64,000 nt of DNA from Rhizobium sp. 16-488-2b (lineage in GTDB: Bacteria; Pseudomonadota; Alphaproteobacteria; Rhizobiales; Rhizobiaceae): assembly GCF_017741815.1 (NCBI RefSeq), contig NZ_JAGHMF010000008.1, positions 62,001-126,000 on the forward strand, read 5' to 3'. A model generated the notes under the pieces. The model ran no database searches, was not told the origin of the DNA, and saw only the letters and a program-made list of their open reading frames with translations. Numbering within the stretch: position 1 is the first letter of the stretch; every line of letters begins with the position of its first letter. Shown piece by piece: positions 33,757 through 42,321 of the stretch. The translations under genes and the position numbers were made by a program.

Positions 33757-34727
33757 TGGACGTCCACGCCTTAGCAACCGGGCTCGCAGCCCATCCATCG
33801 ATCCGCAGCAAGCTGGACATAGCCGGCACGACACGGGCGCTATCGCTGTCGGCGGGAACGACAGGGATGCCCGGCGATGATGCCGCGGCAATCCCCGGGC
33901 GCAACGGAGGCTGGGACCTTTTCGCCGGTGAAGGTTTCATGCCGCAGTTCGTGCAGGACGATCCCTGGTTCGCCGGCTGGTGCGGCGTGATGGTCAACCT
34001 ATCGGATATCGCCGCCATGGGAGGACGTGCAACAGCGTTGCTTGACGCGGTCTGGGCTCCGGATCCGGTTTCCGCCGAGCCCCTGCTGTCCGGCCTGCGC
34101 GACGCTGCGGCGGCCTACGGGGTTCCGATCGTCGGCGGGCACACCAATCTACGCAGTCCCGAACTCAATCTTGCGGTCTCCGTCACGGGTCGCGCGAACC
34201 GGCTCATCTCCAGCTTTGCAGCTATGCCAGGGGATGCACTCATCGCCGCGATCGATCATCGGGGACAATACCGGCCACGCTTCGACAACTGGTGCGCGGC
34301 CCTCGATGCACCTTACGAGAGATTGCGCGGCGACTATGAACTTCTGCCGGAGTTGGCTGATGCAGGTCTTGTCGATGCCGGAAAGGACATCAGCCAAGGC
34401 GGGATCGTGGGCACGGCACTTATGCTCGCGGAATCCTCTCGCTGCGGGTTCGATATTGCGCTCTCCGATATTCCGCTGCCGTCAGGCGTCCTGATCGATC
34501 GCTGGCTACGCACTTTTCCGAGCTTCGGCTTCCTGCTTTCGGTTCGGCCGGAACGGGCGCAAGAGGTCTGCGCCGCGTTCGCTGCGCGCGACATCTGCGC
34601 CGCAAGCATCGGTCGCGCAACGGACAGCTCCCGGATCGATCTGACCTGCAGTGGCCAACGGACCACGTTCTGGGACTATGCCGCAGACCCTTACATCTCG
34701 CTATCAAAGGAGATCGCCCATGCCTGA
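33756..34727 (+). CDS. nitF: AIR synthase (PurM)-related protein of the Nit1C cluster (NitF, sll0787 family)
   Basis: 323 residues from the ATG at 33756, which overlaps the preceding stop and follows GGAGAG; an upstream ATG at 33711 lies inside nitE. PurM-like landmarks include GDDAAAIPGRNGGWDLFAGE (phosphate and Mg-binding aspartates), NLSDIAAMGGR and VGGHTNLRSPELNLAVSV, then GKDISQGGIVGTALMLAE. Related enzymes (PurM, SelD, HypE, ThiL) activate a carbonyl or carbamoyl with ATP; HypE generates a thiocyanate-like nitrile, an interesting parallel in a nitrilase cluster. Its own reaction is unknown. Confidence 0.9.
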   Translation: MDVHALATGLAAHPSIRSKLDIAGTTRALSLSAGTTGMPGDDAAAIPGRNGGWDLFAGEGFMPQFVQDDPWFAGWCGVMVNLSDIAAMGGRATALLDAVWAPDPVSAEPLLSGLRDAAAAYGVPIVGGHTNLRSPELNLAVSVTGRANRLISSFAAMPGDALIAAIDHRGQYRPRFDNWCAALDAPYERLRGDYELLPELADAGLVDAGKDISQGGIVGTALMLAESSRCGFDIALSDIPLPSGVLIDRWLRTFPSFGFLLSVRPERAQEVCAAFAARDICAASIGRATDSSRIDLTCSGQRTTFWDYAADPYISLSKEIAHA

Positions 34728-34998
34728 AGTCCGCTTCACCATTCGTTGGCCCGGCGGCGAGGAGGAGAGCTGCTACTCTCCCTCGACCGTGATCAGGCAG
34801 CATCTCCAAGCCGGCAGCACCTACGCTCTGACGGATTTCGTCGAACGTGCCCGCACGGGGCTGCACGAAGCATCTGATCGCGTTGCTGCAAAATTCGGCT
34901 TTGCCTGCTCATCAGCACTCGACCAACTCGAAAAGATCGAAACGACAGCCGCAGGACAACCGGCCGATGGCCAGGTTACCTGCCTCTCGATGTCATGA
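34720..34998 (+). CDS. nitG: MSMEG_0570 family small protein of the Nit1C cluster (NitG)
   Basis: 92 residues from the ATG at 34720, with CAAAGGAGA just upstream and an 8-nt overlap with nitF. It reads MPEVRFTIRWPGGEEESCYS, then STVIRQHLQAGSTYALTDFV and FGFACSSALDQLEKI, the conserved small protein of Nit1C clusters. No catalytic motif is recognisable. Two cysteines (ESCYS, FACSS) are present. Confidence 0.85.
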   Translation: MPEVRFTIRWPGGEEESCYSPSTVIRQHLQAGSTYALTDFVERARTGLHEASDRVAAKFGFACSSALDQLEKIETTAAGQPADGQVTCLSMS

Positions 34999-35009
34999 AA
35001 GGGTTTGCT

Positions 35010-36266
35010 ATGACCGAAGCCATTGTACCACATGTACCCGTCCTCATCATCGGTGGCGGCCAGGCCGGGCTCTCGGTCAGTTGGTACCTGATGCGAGCGG
35101 GAATCGAGCATATCGTGCTTGAGCGCCATCGCCGGTTCGAAAGCTGGCGCAACAATCGCTGGGACACGTTTTGCCTGGTTACGCCGAACTGGCAGTGCCG
35201 CCTGCCTGAATGGTCCTACAACGGCCCTGATCCGGACGGCTTCATGCTCAGACAGGAGATCGTCGACTATCTGGACGGCTTCGCCGAGAGTTTCGATCCT
35301 CCACTGCGCGAAGGTGTGGATGTGACGCATGTTTCGCCCCGCGAAAATGGGGGATATTGTATCGAGACAACGGTCGGCAACATGACTGCAGATCAGGTGG
35401 TGATTGCCACCGGCGGCTACGACAATCCGATTGTGCCGCCTTATGCCGCCGACCTCGACCCTTCCATTGTTCAGATGCATTCGCGCGACTATCGTCGCCC
35501 CTCGCAATTGCCTGATGGCGGCACGCTGATTGTGGGAACAGGTCAGTCCGGGGTCCAGATCATGGACGATTTTCATCTGGAGGGCCGACCGGTGCATCTG
35601 GCGGTCGGACCCGCACCGCGCAGTCCGCGCATGTATCGCGGGCGGGACGCCACGAACTGGCTCTATGATGCAGGCACCTACGCCGTCACCATTGATCGTC
35701 ACCCTGATCCTTTGAAGGCTCTCACCCAGACCAACCACTACATGTCCGGACGCGACGGCGGCAAGGAGATCGACCTCCGCAAATATGCACTGGAAGGCGT
35801 CCAGTTGTATGGGTCTGTGGCGGGAGCGTCGGGAACGACGATGGCATTCCTGCCGGATCTGGAGAAGAACCTCGACGACGCCGACAAAAGCTATCTGGGC
35901 ATCCGCAAGCAGATCGACGCCTGGATCTCCGCTCAGGGGCTCGACGTCCCGCAAGAGCCGCCCTTCGAGAAGGTCTGGCGTCCTGAACAGGAGATCACCG
36001 AGGTCGATCTTTCAGGCGCGGGGATTTCTTCCATCATCTGGGCGATCGGATTCCGTCCGGATTATTCGTGGCTCAAGGTCGACTGTTTGGACGAGCGTGG
36101 AAAACCGATCTTCCGCCGTGGCGTGACGGATGCGCCTGGATTGTACTTCATCGGGCTGGGTTGGCTGAACACCTGGGGCTCCGGACGGTTCCTCGGCATC
36201 GACGAGGACAGCCGGTATCTCGCTGAGCAAATTGTCGCCCGCCAGAAGAACAGGCTTGCTGCATGA
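35010..36266 (+). CDS. nitH: FAD/NAD(P)H flavoprotein of the Nit1C cluster (MSMEG_0569 family, NitH)
   Basis: 418 residues from the ATG at 35010, preferred because AAAGGG is well placed; an ATG at 34995 overlapping the nitG stop would add five residues. FAD-binding LIIGGGQAGLSVSWYL, the second dinucleotide motif LIVGTGQSGVQIMDDF and VVIATGGYDNP follow the flavin monooxygenase/thioredoxin-reductase-like plan. C-terminal GLYFIGLGWLNTWGSGRFLG is typical of this clade. It probably oxidises an amine or thiol intermediate. It overlaps the next gene by 4 nt. Confidence 0.93.
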   Translation: MTEAIVPHVPVLIIGGGQAGLSVSWYLMRAGIEHIVLERHRRFESWRNNRWDTFCLVTPNWQCRLPEWSYNGPDPDGFMLRQEIVDYLDGFAESFDPPLREGVDVTHVSPRENGGYCIETTVGNMTADQVVIATGGYDNPIVPPYAADLDPSIVQMHSRDYRRPSQLPDGGTLIVGTGQSGVQIMDDFHLEGRPVHLAVGPAPRSPRMYRGRDATNWLYDAGTYAVTIDRHPDPLKALTQTNHYMSGRDGGKEIDLRKYALEGVQLYGSVAGASGTTMAFLPDLEKNLDDADKSYLGIRKQIDAWISAQGLDVPQEPPFEKVWRPEQEITEVDLSGAGISSIIWAIGFRPDYSWLKVDCLDERGKPIFRRGVTDAPGLYFIGLGWLNTWGSGRFLGIDEDSRYLAEQIVARQKNRLAA

Positions 36267-37078
36267 CCGCCCTGCCCTTTCTAAAACAGGATGTGTCGGG
36301 TCTGATCGAGCGACACGTCCTCGGGATGGCGGAGATGGGCTACCGAGGCCTGTCTGAACAGTGGCTGAAGCGGCGCGCCGGTGATCTGCATTGGCGCCTC
36401 ATCGCCCGCGCCATGGGGCAGAAAGAGGCCGTGTTCACCTGCCGCGACGGCGACCCTCTCTATGCGGCCTTTTGTGCGACGAGCCTGCAGCTTTCGCAAC
36501 CGGAACGTCCGCGGCTGGGCGGCGACCTGACCCTCTCGGCACACCTGTTTCGCGTCGGAAGCGGACGGCTGGCATCACTCCTTCGTATCGAGGCGGACGG
36601 CCACGATATTGGGCGGATGGTATTGGTGTCGACATTCGTCGGACGTTCGGTTGAGGGAAGCAACCGCTCGGTCGTCCGTCGTAGCCCTCGAGCACTGGCA
36701 ATGCCGCCTGACGCCCCTTCTCTGGTCAGGCGCGTCGCCGAGCGGGCTGCTCTTGTCGCACGAAACGTGCTTCGACAGGATCTCGATCTCGAAGATTTCG
36801 CACGAGAGCAAGCCGTGCTGCCTTGTCCGGCAACGGACTTCAATGCCGTTGGACTTCTCTATTTCCCGAGTTATAGCGCCCTCGCGGATCGGGCTTTGTT
36901 CCAAGCGGGAGAGATACACTCTCGGATGGTTGCGAGCAGGCATGTTGTCTATCTGGGGAACGTCGAACCGGGCGAGTGGACAGGTGTCTCCTTTCGAGAG
37001 AACAGCGACGGTCACGACTTGATCCTTCGGGGCGCGAAAAATAGGCTGCTGGCAATGATGCGGGTTAGATCTCGATGA
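36263..37078 (+). CDS. LnmK/Pnap_2097-type double-hotdog protein
   Basis: 271 residues starting in the nitH stop (ATGA overlap). Segments GLSEQWLKRRAGDLHWRLIA, RPRLGGDLTLSAHLFRVGSG and especially LPCPATDFNAVGLLYFPSYS then ALADRALFQ resemble the LnmK bifunctional acyltransferase/decarboxylase family and its Pnap_2097 relatives, found mainly in biosynthetic clusters. This suggests an acyl-CoA or acyl-carrier substrate. It ends the Nit1C operon and implies that this version of the pathway includes an acyl transfer step. The assignment is by remembered motif resemblance only. Confidence 0.65.
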   Translation: MTALPFLKQDVSGLIERHVLGMAEMGYRGLSEQWLKRRAGDLHWRLIARAMGQKEAVFTCRDGDPLYAAFCATSLQLSQPERPRLGGDLTLSAHLFRVGSGRLASLLRIEADGHDIGRMVLVSTFVGRSVEGSNRSVVRRSPRALAMPPDAPSLVRRVAERAALVARNVLRQDLDLEDFAREQAVLPCPATDFNAVGLLYFPSYSALADRALFQAGEIHSRMVASRHVVYLGNVEPGEWTGVSFRENSDGHDLILRGAKNRLLAMMRVRSR

Positions 37079-37392
37079 TCGACGCTTGACGCCATGGCCT
37101 AGCTTCAACGCAACGAGGCACAAACGCCTTGATTTCAGGGCGTAAGCAACGGCTTTTACGAAAAAACTGCGCGCCGTGACAGGCCAGCGCTTGATCGACC
37201 CATGTCGGAAAAATCGGGAGATTCCTTGTTGTATGGCTGCCCGGTCTTCGACAACTTTGCACCCGCAGCCACCAGCGGTCATTTACGCCATCGCTTACTG
37301 TTGCGTACTTATGCGTGTCTTGTCTCCGTGGCTTATTCGACCTCTGCATCACGATGCCTGCCGCAAGGCTGCGGCACCCGACGGAGGTTAGC
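37079..37392. other. 314-nt intergenic region after the Nit1C operon
   Basis: No gene is recognised. A weak ACGCC/GGCGT inverted repeat lies near 37123-37142, without a T-tract. The right end holds the ribosome site ACGGAGGT (37381-37388) of the following secreted-protein gene, and its promoter must lie here too. Confidence 0.45.
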
Positions 37393-38412
37393 ATGATCAC
37401 GATTTCGAAGATGTTGTTTGCAAGCCTCTGTCTCGTGGCAGGCTCAGCACTGGCCGACGACGGAACGAAGGTGACGCCCGACAACTTCGTTCGAGCGGAA
37501 AGCGATATGTACTTCGCGGTTTCCGCCAAGGAAGCCGGTATCGGCAAGATGTTCCATCGTCGCGAGCCCTTCGACGTGGAGCACCAGACAGTCGTGCGCG
37601 GTAACCGCGATACCTTGTATTCCAGCGGCGTATTCGACCTTGAGGCCGGGCCTGTTACGATTACGATGCCGGATGCGGGCAACCGTTTCATGTCGTTGAT
37701 GACGGTGAATCAGGATCACTATGTGACCGGCGTGTTTCACGGCGCGGGGAGTCATGCGCTCACCAAGGACGCCGTTGGGACGCGGTACGTCTTTGCGGCA
37801 GTTCGCACCCTGGTCGACCCCAGCAAGGAAGGCGATGCCGACGAGGTTCACAAGCTCCAGGACGCCATCAAGGTGGAACAACCCGGCGGTCCGGGTAAGC
37901 TGGAGCTGCCCACCTGGGATAAGGCCAGTCAGGACAAGGTGCGCAGCGCCCTCTTGGCGCTGAACGCCACCATGGACAGCTTCAACCGGGCGTTCGGAAG
38001 CAAAAGTGACGTTGATCCCATCAATCATCTAATCGGAACTGCGGCTGGATGGGGTGGCAATCCCGACAGTGAGGCGACCTATATCGCGATCACGCCGGAG
38101 AATAACGATGGCACGACAATCTATACGCTACACGTTCCCGCGAACGTACCCGTCGATGGCTTCTGGTCGGTTAGCCGCTACAACAGTGAAGGCTTCTTCG
38201 TGCCCAATCCGCAGAAGGCCTATTCCGTCAACAATCTGACCGCTACAAAGGAAAGCGACGGGTCGATTACGATCCAGTTTGGAGGCTGCAATGGCAAAAC
38301 TCCCAACTGCCTGCCTGTCGAAGCCGGGTGGAATTACACCGTCCGGCTCTATCGACCGCAGCCGCAGGTGCTGAATGGAAACTGGACGTTTCCCCAACCG
38401 CAGCCACAATGA
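37393..38412 (+). CDS. Secreted DUF1254/DUF1214 domain protein
   Basis: 339 residues from the ATG at 37393 behind ACGGAGGT. A signal peptide (MLFASLCLVAGSALA) precedes DUF1254 (VTPDNFVRAESDMYFAVSAK, QTVVRGNRDTLYSSGVFDLE, RFMSLMTVNQDHY) and the C-terminal DUF1214 (GFWSVSRYNSEGFF, YTVRLYRPQPQVLNGNWTFP). Proteins with this pair are periplasmic, of unknown biochemical function, and common in Proteobacteria. It stands alone between the Nit1C operon and a convergent sugar operon. Confidence 0.88.
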   Translation: MITISKMLFASLCLVAGSALADDGTKVTPDNFVRAESDMYFAVSAKEAGIGKMFHRREPFDVEHQTVVRGNRDTLYSSGVFDLEAGPVTITMPDAGNRFMSLMTVNQDHYVTGVFHGAGSHALTKDAVGTRYVFAAVRTLVDPSKEGDADEVHKLQDAIKVEQPGGPGKLELPTWDKASQDKVRSALLALNATMDSFNRAFGSKSDVDPINHLIGTAAGWGGNPDSEATYIAITPENNDGTTIYTLHVPANVPVDGFWSVSRYNSEGFFVPNPQKAYSVNNLTATKESDGSITIQFGGCNGKTPNCLPVEAGWNYTVRLYRPQPQVLNGNWTFPQPQPQ

Positions 38413-38726
38413 GCACGGATCGTACTGGGAGCTTGCCTGTGTCGGACCTCCGAATTATCCGTGCTTAGGGCGGAAGCAGATTACGCCTCGCACGTTCCCG
38501 TCAGCGTAGGTATGCTGAATAAACGCAGGCTTGACCGATGCCATCGCGACATGGATCCTCCAATACTCTCAGGAGGTGCGAAGGCTACAAGCGCTAATAA
38601 CCCGATCCGCCTCAGGTAAGTCCGAAAAGTCATTTCTAATCTCATCTACGCTACGATGTCCCTGAAACTCACTCCCTTGTTCATCTTCAGACACGCCATG
38701 CTATGGTTTCGTGAGCGTTTTCCATA
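38413..38726. other. 314-nt convergent intergenic region with a long-loop inverted repeat
   Basis: AGCACGGAT (38412-38420, overlapping the stop) and ATCCGTGCT (38457-38465) form a 9-bp perfect inverted repeat separated by 36 nt, possibly a transcript end. Nothing else coding or repetitive is visible up to the isomerase stop at 38727. Confidence 0.4.
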
Positions 38727-39491
38727 CTAGTTCGAAAGTGAGCTGAGATCGCGGATCGTCTCGGATGAGCGCTTGATTGGCCGATACTCCAATCCGACAG
38801 CGCCAGAGTATCCATTGGCAAACAGCCAGTTCAATCTTTCCTTCAGGTCGATCGTGCCGGAACCCGGCTCATTGCGGCCGGGGTGGTCGGCGATGTGCAC
38901 GTGGAAGACCTTGCGCATGTCCGCGCCGATGACCGTTTCGGTGGCCTCGCCCATCACCGCCGAATGATAGAGGTCGTAGATGATGCCGATCTCGTCGCGG
39001 CCGGTCTCGTCGGCGATATCCAGGCCTTCGCGCGTCGAGGGCAGGAAGTAGCCAACGTGATCGATCGTCGTGTTCAGTGGCTCGACGCCGAGCCGAATAC
39101 CGGTTCCCTGCAGCAGCTCGCCTGCCCGCGTCAGTGTCGCGACCAAGGCGGCTCGCTGCGCAGCACGCGACACCGACGCCAGATCATCGCCCGCCTGGGC
39201 GATCAGCGTCTTGGCGCCAAGGCGTCTGGCAACGTCGATCGATTGTTCGAGGCCGCGCAGGAAGGCGCCCTGGTTGGCGATATCGGTCAACGGGATCATC
39301 GGTTCGGCGACGAAGCTCGTAAGCCCGACGCCGGTCGCCTGAAGTGTGGCCTCGATTTGGTCGAGATCCTTGTTCGTCCACTTCCAGAATTCAACGGCCT
39401 CGACGCCGTTTTCCTTGGCCAGCCGGATACGGTCGCCGAAAGTCTCGGCTTCGTCGGCGAAAATCCATTCTATGCAGGCAGATAGCTTCAT
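38727..39491 (-). CDS. Sugar isomerase/epimerase, hydroxypyruvate isomerase-like TIM barrel
   Basis: 254 residues (MKLSACIEWIFADEAETFGD) of the AP-endonuclease-2 fold. Metal ligands fit LGVEPLNTTIDHVGYFL (Glu), IGIIYDLYHSAVMGEA (Asp and His), VFHVHIADHPGRNEPGSGTI and VGLEYRP (Glu). The HPGRNEPG pattern is shared with hydroxypyruvate isomerases. It is the last gene of the sugar ABC operon controlled by the LacI protein at 43692-44747, and probably acts on the imported sugar after its oxidation by the neighbouring dehydrogenase. Confidence 0.85.
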   Translation of the reverse strand: MKLSACIEWIFADEAETFGDRIRLAKENGVEAVEFWKWTNKDLDQIEATLQATGVGLTSFVAEPMIPLTDIANQGAFLRGLEQSIDVARRLGAKTLIAQAGDDLASVSRAAQRAALVATLTRAGELLQGTGIRLGVEPLNTTIDHVGYFLPSTREGLDIADETGRDEIGIIYDLYHSAVMGEATETVIGADMRKVFHVHIADHPGRNEPGSGTIDLKERLNWLFANGYSGAVGLEYRPIKRSSETIRDLSSLSN

Positions 39492-39502
39492 GGTCTCGTC
39501 CC

Positions 39503-40543
39503 TCAGTTCAATCGATAGTCGATCAAGACCTGCATGATGTCAGCGGCCCTGTTGTCCACCAACTCATAGCCATCCCCCGCCTTGGCGATCGGGAAGCGGT
39601 GGGTGACGAAACCTTTGAGGTCCGCAGCATATTCGCGGAGAAATTCCTGGGCGATCTCCGACCGGCGGCTCATGGACCAAAGAGGCCCCAGGAGCGGATT
39701 GACCGCACCGACCTGCGACGAAATGATCCGAGGCCGGTTATGGTGGAATTCGCCCGATAGGCTCAGCGTCTCGAACGTGCCGCCATACCAGGAAAGCGCG
39801 ATCACCGTGCCGTTGAATCCGACCGTGCGGATGGCGGAATTCAGGGCCGGCGCCGCACCCGACACCTCGATGCAGAAGTCCGCACCACGGCCGTCAGTGA
39901 TATCGCGCACCGCCTCCGCCACCGTCGCGGACGGTTCGAGCAGATGGGTCGCGCCGCCGAGTTTGGCGGCTTCCCGGCGGGAGGCAACGCCATCCACGGC
40001 GATGATCTGCCGCGCGCCGTTTCTCTTCAGAAGCCGCACGATGATCTGGCCGATGACGCCCAGTCCCATGACCACCACGTCGGCGCCCAGTGGAATATTG
40101 GCGTCGAGAAGGCCGTTATAGGCTGTGTTCATATTGGCGGTGAACACGCCGATCTCCGGATCCGGCAAATCGCCGAGCGGGATGACGGCGTCTGCACCGA
40201 CCACCGCATGATCGCCATGCGGCGAGTAGGAATAGACTAGATCGCCCTCCGAAAGCGACGTCACGCCTTGACCAAGTGCCGACACGCGCCCGACCATCGC
40301 GTAGCCGTAGCGCGCCGGCCACGTCCAGGACGAGCCGTTCGTTGACGAAAACAGCCGCGTCTTCGGATCCATCGTCTGCCGCCATTGCGGCGCCAGCCCC
40401 CTGTAGACGTTGAGCTCGGTACCGGCGCTGATGCCGGAAACGATCGCCGTGAGCTGAACCTCGCCTGGACCTGGCGCGCGCAAATCCTCCTCCTCGATCG
40501 TGGTTGCCCTTGGCCCGGTGAAATAGAGTGAACGCGTGCGCAT
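39503..40543 (-). CDS. Medium-chain dehydrogenase/reductase lacking the catalytic cysteine
   Basis: 346 residues of the MDR/zinc alcohol dehydrogenase fold. The nucleotide-binding segment VVVMGLGVIGQIIVRLLKRN and GRGADFCIEVSGAAPALNSA are clear. At the catalytic-zinc position the protein reads GISAGTELNVYRG, so the usual Cys of the C-X-(T/S)D motif is missing, as in BchC-like and other non-zinc MDR proteins. The structural zinc lobe also lacks the four-cysteine set. Probable NAD(P)-dependent oxidation of a sugar; substrate unknown. It lies between permease (8 nt) and isomerase (11 nt). Confidence 0.85.
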   Translation of the reverse strand: MRTRSLYFTGPRATTIEEEDLRAPGPGEVQLTAIVSGISAGTELNVYRGLAPQWRQTMDPKTRLFSSTNGSSWTWPARYGYAMVGRVSALGQGVTSLSEGDLVYSYSPHGDHAVVGADAVIPLGDLPDPEIGVFTANMNTAYNGLLDANIPLGADVVVMGLGVIGQIIVRLLKRNGARQIIAVDGVASRREAAKLGGATHLLEPSATVAEAVRDITDGRGADFCIEVSGAAPALNSAIRTVGFNGTVIALSWYGGTFETLSLSGEFHHNRPRIISSQVGAVNPLLGPLWSMSRRSEIAQEFLREYAADLKGFVTHRFPIAKAGDGYELVDNRAADIMQVLIDYRLN

Positions 40544-40551
40544 GATGAAAA

Positions 40552-41376
40552 TTATCCTTTCACGCCACCGGCACTGAGGCCGCCGACGATTTGATTCCTG
40601 AACATGAGAAAGAGAATGACGACAGGCGCGGCGATCACGACGCCACCGGCCATGACCTCGCCCCAGCTGAACGAATAGGGATCGAACAGCGTCTGCAGCG
40701 CCAGCGGCAGCGTCTTGACTTCGACCTTGGTGATGAGCGACAGCGCCATCAGGAACTCACCCCATGAAAGCACGAAGGCGAAGGTTCCCACGGCCACGAC
40801 CGCGGGCCGGATCAGGGGAAAGGTGATGCGATAGAGCGCGCCGAGCCGCGAGCAGCCGTCAATGAGGGCAGCCTCCTCGAGTTCGACAGGCACGCTGTCG
40901 ACATAGCCCTTGAGCATCCACACGGCGATCGGCAGGCCGAGCGACAGGTGGATGAAGGCCAGGGCGCCCAGGCTGTTCGTCAGGCCGAGGCTACGCGCGA
41001 TCATGACTATCGGCACGATCACGGCCACGGCCGGCAGCATCTGCGTGCCGAGAATGAGAAACCCGATGATGTCGCGGCCGAGATACTTGAAGCGGCTCAG
41101 CGAATAGGCGGAAGGCACGGCGAGTATCAGCGTCGCCACCGCCGTAACCGCACCGACGATCAGGCTGTTCCTGAGCGCTACGAGGAAATCGCTGCGGGCG
41201 AGGATTGCCTCGAAGTGCTTCAAGGTGAACGAGCCGGCAATGAGACTGCCGCTCATGATGTCCTGATCGGGCTTGATCGATGCGATGAACACCCAGAGGA
41301 TCGGCAGCAGCATCAGGCCCAGCGCCAGCACCGTCAGGCAATCCAGCATGACTTCCTGTGTGTAGCTGCGCTTCAT
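40552..41376 (-). CDS. CUT1 carbohydrate ABC transporter permease (MalG-like)
   Basis: 274 residues, six predicted helices, with the EAA loop VPVELEEAALIDGCSRLGAL characteristic of MalG-type inner-membrane permeases. The short C-terminus NQIVGGLSAGGVKG is typical for this subunit. It overlaps the partner permease gene by 4 nt. No ATPase gene lies in the operon, so a shared MsmK/UgpC-type ATPase encoded elsewhere is probably used. Confidence 0.94.
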   Translation of the reverse strand: MKRSYTQEVMLDCLTVLALGLMLLPILWVFIASIKPDQDIMSGSLIAGSFTLKHFEAILARSDFLVALRNSLIVGAVTAVATLILAVPSAYSLSRFKYLGRDIIGFLILGTQMLPAVAVIVPIVMIARSLGLTNSLGALAFIHLSLGLPIAVWMLKGYVDSVPVELEEAALIDGCSRLGALYRITFPLIRPAVVAVGTFAFVLSWGEFLMALSLITKVEVKTLPLALQTLFDPYSFSWGEVMAGGVVIAAPVVILFLMFRNQIVGGLSAGGVKG

Positions 41377-42293
41377 GATTGCCTCCTCTGCAGACGGAGC
41401 GTGAGCAGGGCCGAGGCGAACAGCAGGACGAGCATGACGATGCTGATCGCGGCGGCATAGGCCGGGCGAAGATCGACAAAGACCGCCTTGAACATGGCAA
41501 TCCCGAGCGTCGTCGTCGCATCACCAGGCCCGCCCTTGGTCATGATCCACGGCAGGTCGAAACTGTAGAAGGCAAGAATGCCGAGAACGAGGCTGATGAT
41601 GACGAGCGTGTCTCGTATCGCCGGGAAGGTTACGGCGGCAAAACGGTGCAGCGGTCCGGCGCCATCGACGGCGGCGGCCTCGTATAGCTCGCTCGGGATT
41701 GCCTTCAGCGCCGCCAGCAAAGCCAGAACGAGAAACGGGGCGCCCTTCCAACCCGATATGAAGATGATCACGGCCAAAGCCTTGTTCGGATCGGTGAAGA
41801 CATTGCTGTCTCCGGCCAGCCCAACCAGATGCAGAACATGGTGGATCGGGCCGACCTGGCTGTCGAGCAGGAACCGCCAGCCATAGCCAAGCACGATGAA
41901 CGGCATGACCCAGGGCAAAAGGATCACCGCCGACGCCAACCGCGCGATCGGCGTTTCCCGATTGAGTAGCAGCGCGAGAGGAAGGGCGATCGCGATCTCG
42001 ACTGCGACCGTCCCCAACGTCCAGATCACCGTCCGGATGAATGCCGACCAAAGCGCGTCATCCGTCAACAGTTCCCGATAGTTGATGAGGCCGCCCCAGG
42101 CCGGCACCGGGTTGCGCAGCAGATACCAGTCCTGGAAGGATAGCCACACGTCATAGGCCAGGGGAACGACGGCAATCGCGAATGCCGCGCAGGCCGCAGG
42201 CAGGATCAACGCGTAGGGGAGCGGATTGAACCGGGCTTGCCTCTTGCGTGCCATCCCGGCCCCTCCCCATGCTTCGATAGTGTCGACGGCCAT
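41373..42293 (-). CDS. CUT1 carbohydrate ABC transporter permease (MalF/UgpA-like)
   Basis: 306 residues, six helices, EAA loop IPSELYEAAAVDGAGPLHRF. The N-terminus ends in basic residues (RKRQARFNPLP) before the first helix, consistent with an inside-positive orientation. It follows the binding-protein gene by 28 nt and is coupled to the second permease by a 4-nt overlap. Confidence 0.94.
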   Translation of the reverse strand: MAVDTIEAWGGAGMARKRQARFNPLPYALILPAACAAFAIAVVPLAYDVWLSFQDWYLLRNPVPAWGGLINYRELLTDDALWSAFIRTVIWTLGTVAVEIAIALPLALLLNRETPIARLASAVILLPWVMPFIVLGYGWRFLLDSQVGPIHHVLHLVGLAGDSNVFTDPNKALAVIIFISGWKGAPFLVLALLAALKAIPSELYEAAAVDGAGPLHRFAAVTFPAIRDTLVIISLVLGILAFYSFDLPWIMTKGGPGDATTTLGIAMFKAVFVDLRPAYAAAISIVMLVLLFASALLTLRLQRRQS

Positions 42294-42321
42294 GGCAGCC
42301 TCCAGCTTTCCAGGAACGGGA

